From Clostridia bacterium (lineage in GTDB: Bacteria; Bacillota_A; Clostridia; Oscillospirales; CAG-272), in assembly GCA_017414585.1 (NCBI GenBank), contig JAFQLN010000159.1:1-5384 (forward strand): DNA of 5,384 nucleotides, written 5' to 3'. The notes beneath the pieces were generated by a model. That model was given only the letters and a program-made list of their open reading frames with translations, did not search any database and had not been told where the DNA came from. Within the stretch, counting starts at the first letter, position 1. Each line of letters begins with the position of its first letter. Position numbers and translations under genes: made by a program. Of this stretch, positions 4,675 through 5,384 are shown piece by piece.

Positions 4675-5384
4675 ATGACATTTGTTTTTTCTGTAATAGC
4701 TCTCCTCGGCGGACTTGCCATGTTCCTCTACGGCATGGAAGTCATGAGCGAAGGTCTGAAGAACGCATCCGGTTCGACACTGAAGAAGGTGCTCGAAAAG
4801 GTTACGTCCAATGTTGTTATGGGTGTGCTCATGGGCACGATTGTTACCGCAATTGTGCAGTCCTCCACGGCAACCATCGTCATCACCGTCGGTCTGATTA
4901 CAGCCGGCATCCTGAATCTGAAGCAGGCAGTTTCCATTGTGCTCGGCGCGAACATCGGTACGACTGTTACCGCGCAGATCATCCGTCTGATGGACATCGA
5001 ATCCTCCGGCGGTTCATTCCTCAATTTCTTCAAGCCCTCCACCCTTGCACCGATTGCGCTGATTGTCGGCATCATCTTCATCATGTTTGTCAAGACGAAG
5101 AATTCCAAGGCGCTCGGTGAAATCTTTGCCGGTTTCGGCGTGCTGTTCTTCGGTATCATGAACATGACCGACGCCGTATCTCCGCTGACCGAATCCGATC
5201 TGTTTGCTGACATCATCGCCAAGTTTGCGGATATGCCCGTGCTCGGTATTCTCACCGGTTTTGTAACCACCATCATTGCACAGTCCTCCTCCGCTATGGT
5301 CGGTGTGCTGCAGGCTCTCTCGAAGACCGGCGTCATGACTTTCGATGTAGTCTATCCGATTATCATGGGTATCAACATCGGTAC
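4675..5384 (+). CDS. Na+/phosphate cotransporter, NptA/PhoU-domain type (partial, N-terminal 236 residues)
   Basis: The frame runs open from the ATG at 4675 through the right edge. It encodes a very hydrophobic protein with the two inverted Na_Pi_cotrans repeats: FLYGMEVMSEGL at 17-28, QSSTATIVI at 62-70 and GANIGTTVTA at 91-100, then QSSSAMVG at 203-210 and GINIG at 232-236. The QSS motifs form the sodium and phosphate binding site. Family members usually have a C-terminal cytoplasmic PhoU-like domain and total about 550 residues; that part is outside the window. The protein takes up inorganic phosphate with sodium across the inner membrane. Codons are mostly C-ending (ATC, ACC, GGC, TCC), more so than in the neighbouring genes, which suggests high expression. 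AGAAAGG at 4655-4661 is 13 nt before this ATG but only 1 nt from an in-frame ATG at 4663, so 4675 is preferred and 4663 remains an alternative. Confidence 0.93.
   Translation, partial: MTFVFSVIALLGGLAMFLYGMEVMSEGLKNASGSTLKKVLEKVTSNVVMGVLMGTIVTAIVQSSTATIVITVGLITAGILNLKQAVSIVLGANIGTTVTAQIIRLMDIESSGGSFLNFFKPSTLAPIALIVGIIFIMFVKTKNSKALGEIFAGFGVLFFGIMNMTDAVSPLTESDLFADIIAKFADMPVLGILTGFVTTIIAQSSSAMVGVLQALSKTGVMTFDVVYPIIMGINIG

Noticed and set aside
4596..5120. Plus-strand frame of 174 codons starting with TTG
   Set aside because: It overlaps the Na+/phosphate cotransporter in another frame. The product is rich in Cys, His and Arg, as expected of a shifted reading frame.
4728..5336. Minus-strand frame of 202 codons opposite the cotransporter
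   Set aside because: It is antisense to clear QSS and GANIGTT transporter motifs; its Met/Thr/Val richness comes from the C-ending codon bias of the real gene.

Overview
The window looks like chromosomal DNA from an endospore-forming, anaerobic, gut-type Firmicute, probably of the class Clostridia. This rests on dipicolinate synthase genes (made only by spore formers), a GH29 fucosidase typical of glycan-degrading gut bacteria, a DUF1540 small cysteine-rich protein common in Clostridia, strong Shine-Dalgarno sites, and sigma-A promoters with 17-18 bp spacers. Base composition is moderate (a little over half G+C by eye). A species cannot be named from the sequence alone. I see no mobile element, CRISPR array, tRNA or rRNA.

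Layout, left to right. (1) Positions 1-452, minus strand: the N-terminal part of a cytosolic GH29 alpha-L-fucosidase that runs off the left edge, with a near-consensus promoter at 481-509. (2) Positions 673-2166, plus strand: the two-gene dipicolinate synthase operon dpaA-dpaB (spoVFA-spoVFB), diverging from the fucosidase. (3) Positions 2314-3423, plus strand: a membrane-anchored CapA-like protein with its own promoter. The fold landmarks of the family remain but nearly all the metal-ligand motifs have been replaced. (4) A bidirectional terminator at 3438-3475 separates it from (5) a convergent GNAT acetyltransferase at 3494-4009, minus strand. (6) Diverging from this is a 71-residue, eight-cysteine DUF1540 protein at 4194-4409, with a candidate sporulation-type promoter, a long leader hairpin and a strong terminator. 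(7) From 4675 to the right edge: the first half of a Na+/phosphate cotransporter, preceded by three hexamers with 11-bp spacing that resemble PhoP boxes and by a sigma-A promoter.

How the parts relate. dpaA and dpaB together make dipicolinic acid in the mother cell for export to the forespore. The other genes look like independent transcription units with their own promoters and terminators. The DUF1540 gene may also belong to the sporulation programme if its candidate promoter is real. The transporter is probably controlled by phosphate.

No clear new multi-gene system is visible. The points most worth a second look are the CapA-like pseudo-metallophosphatase, the promoter and hairpin upstream of the DUF1540 gene, and the Pho-box-like array before the phosphate transporter.
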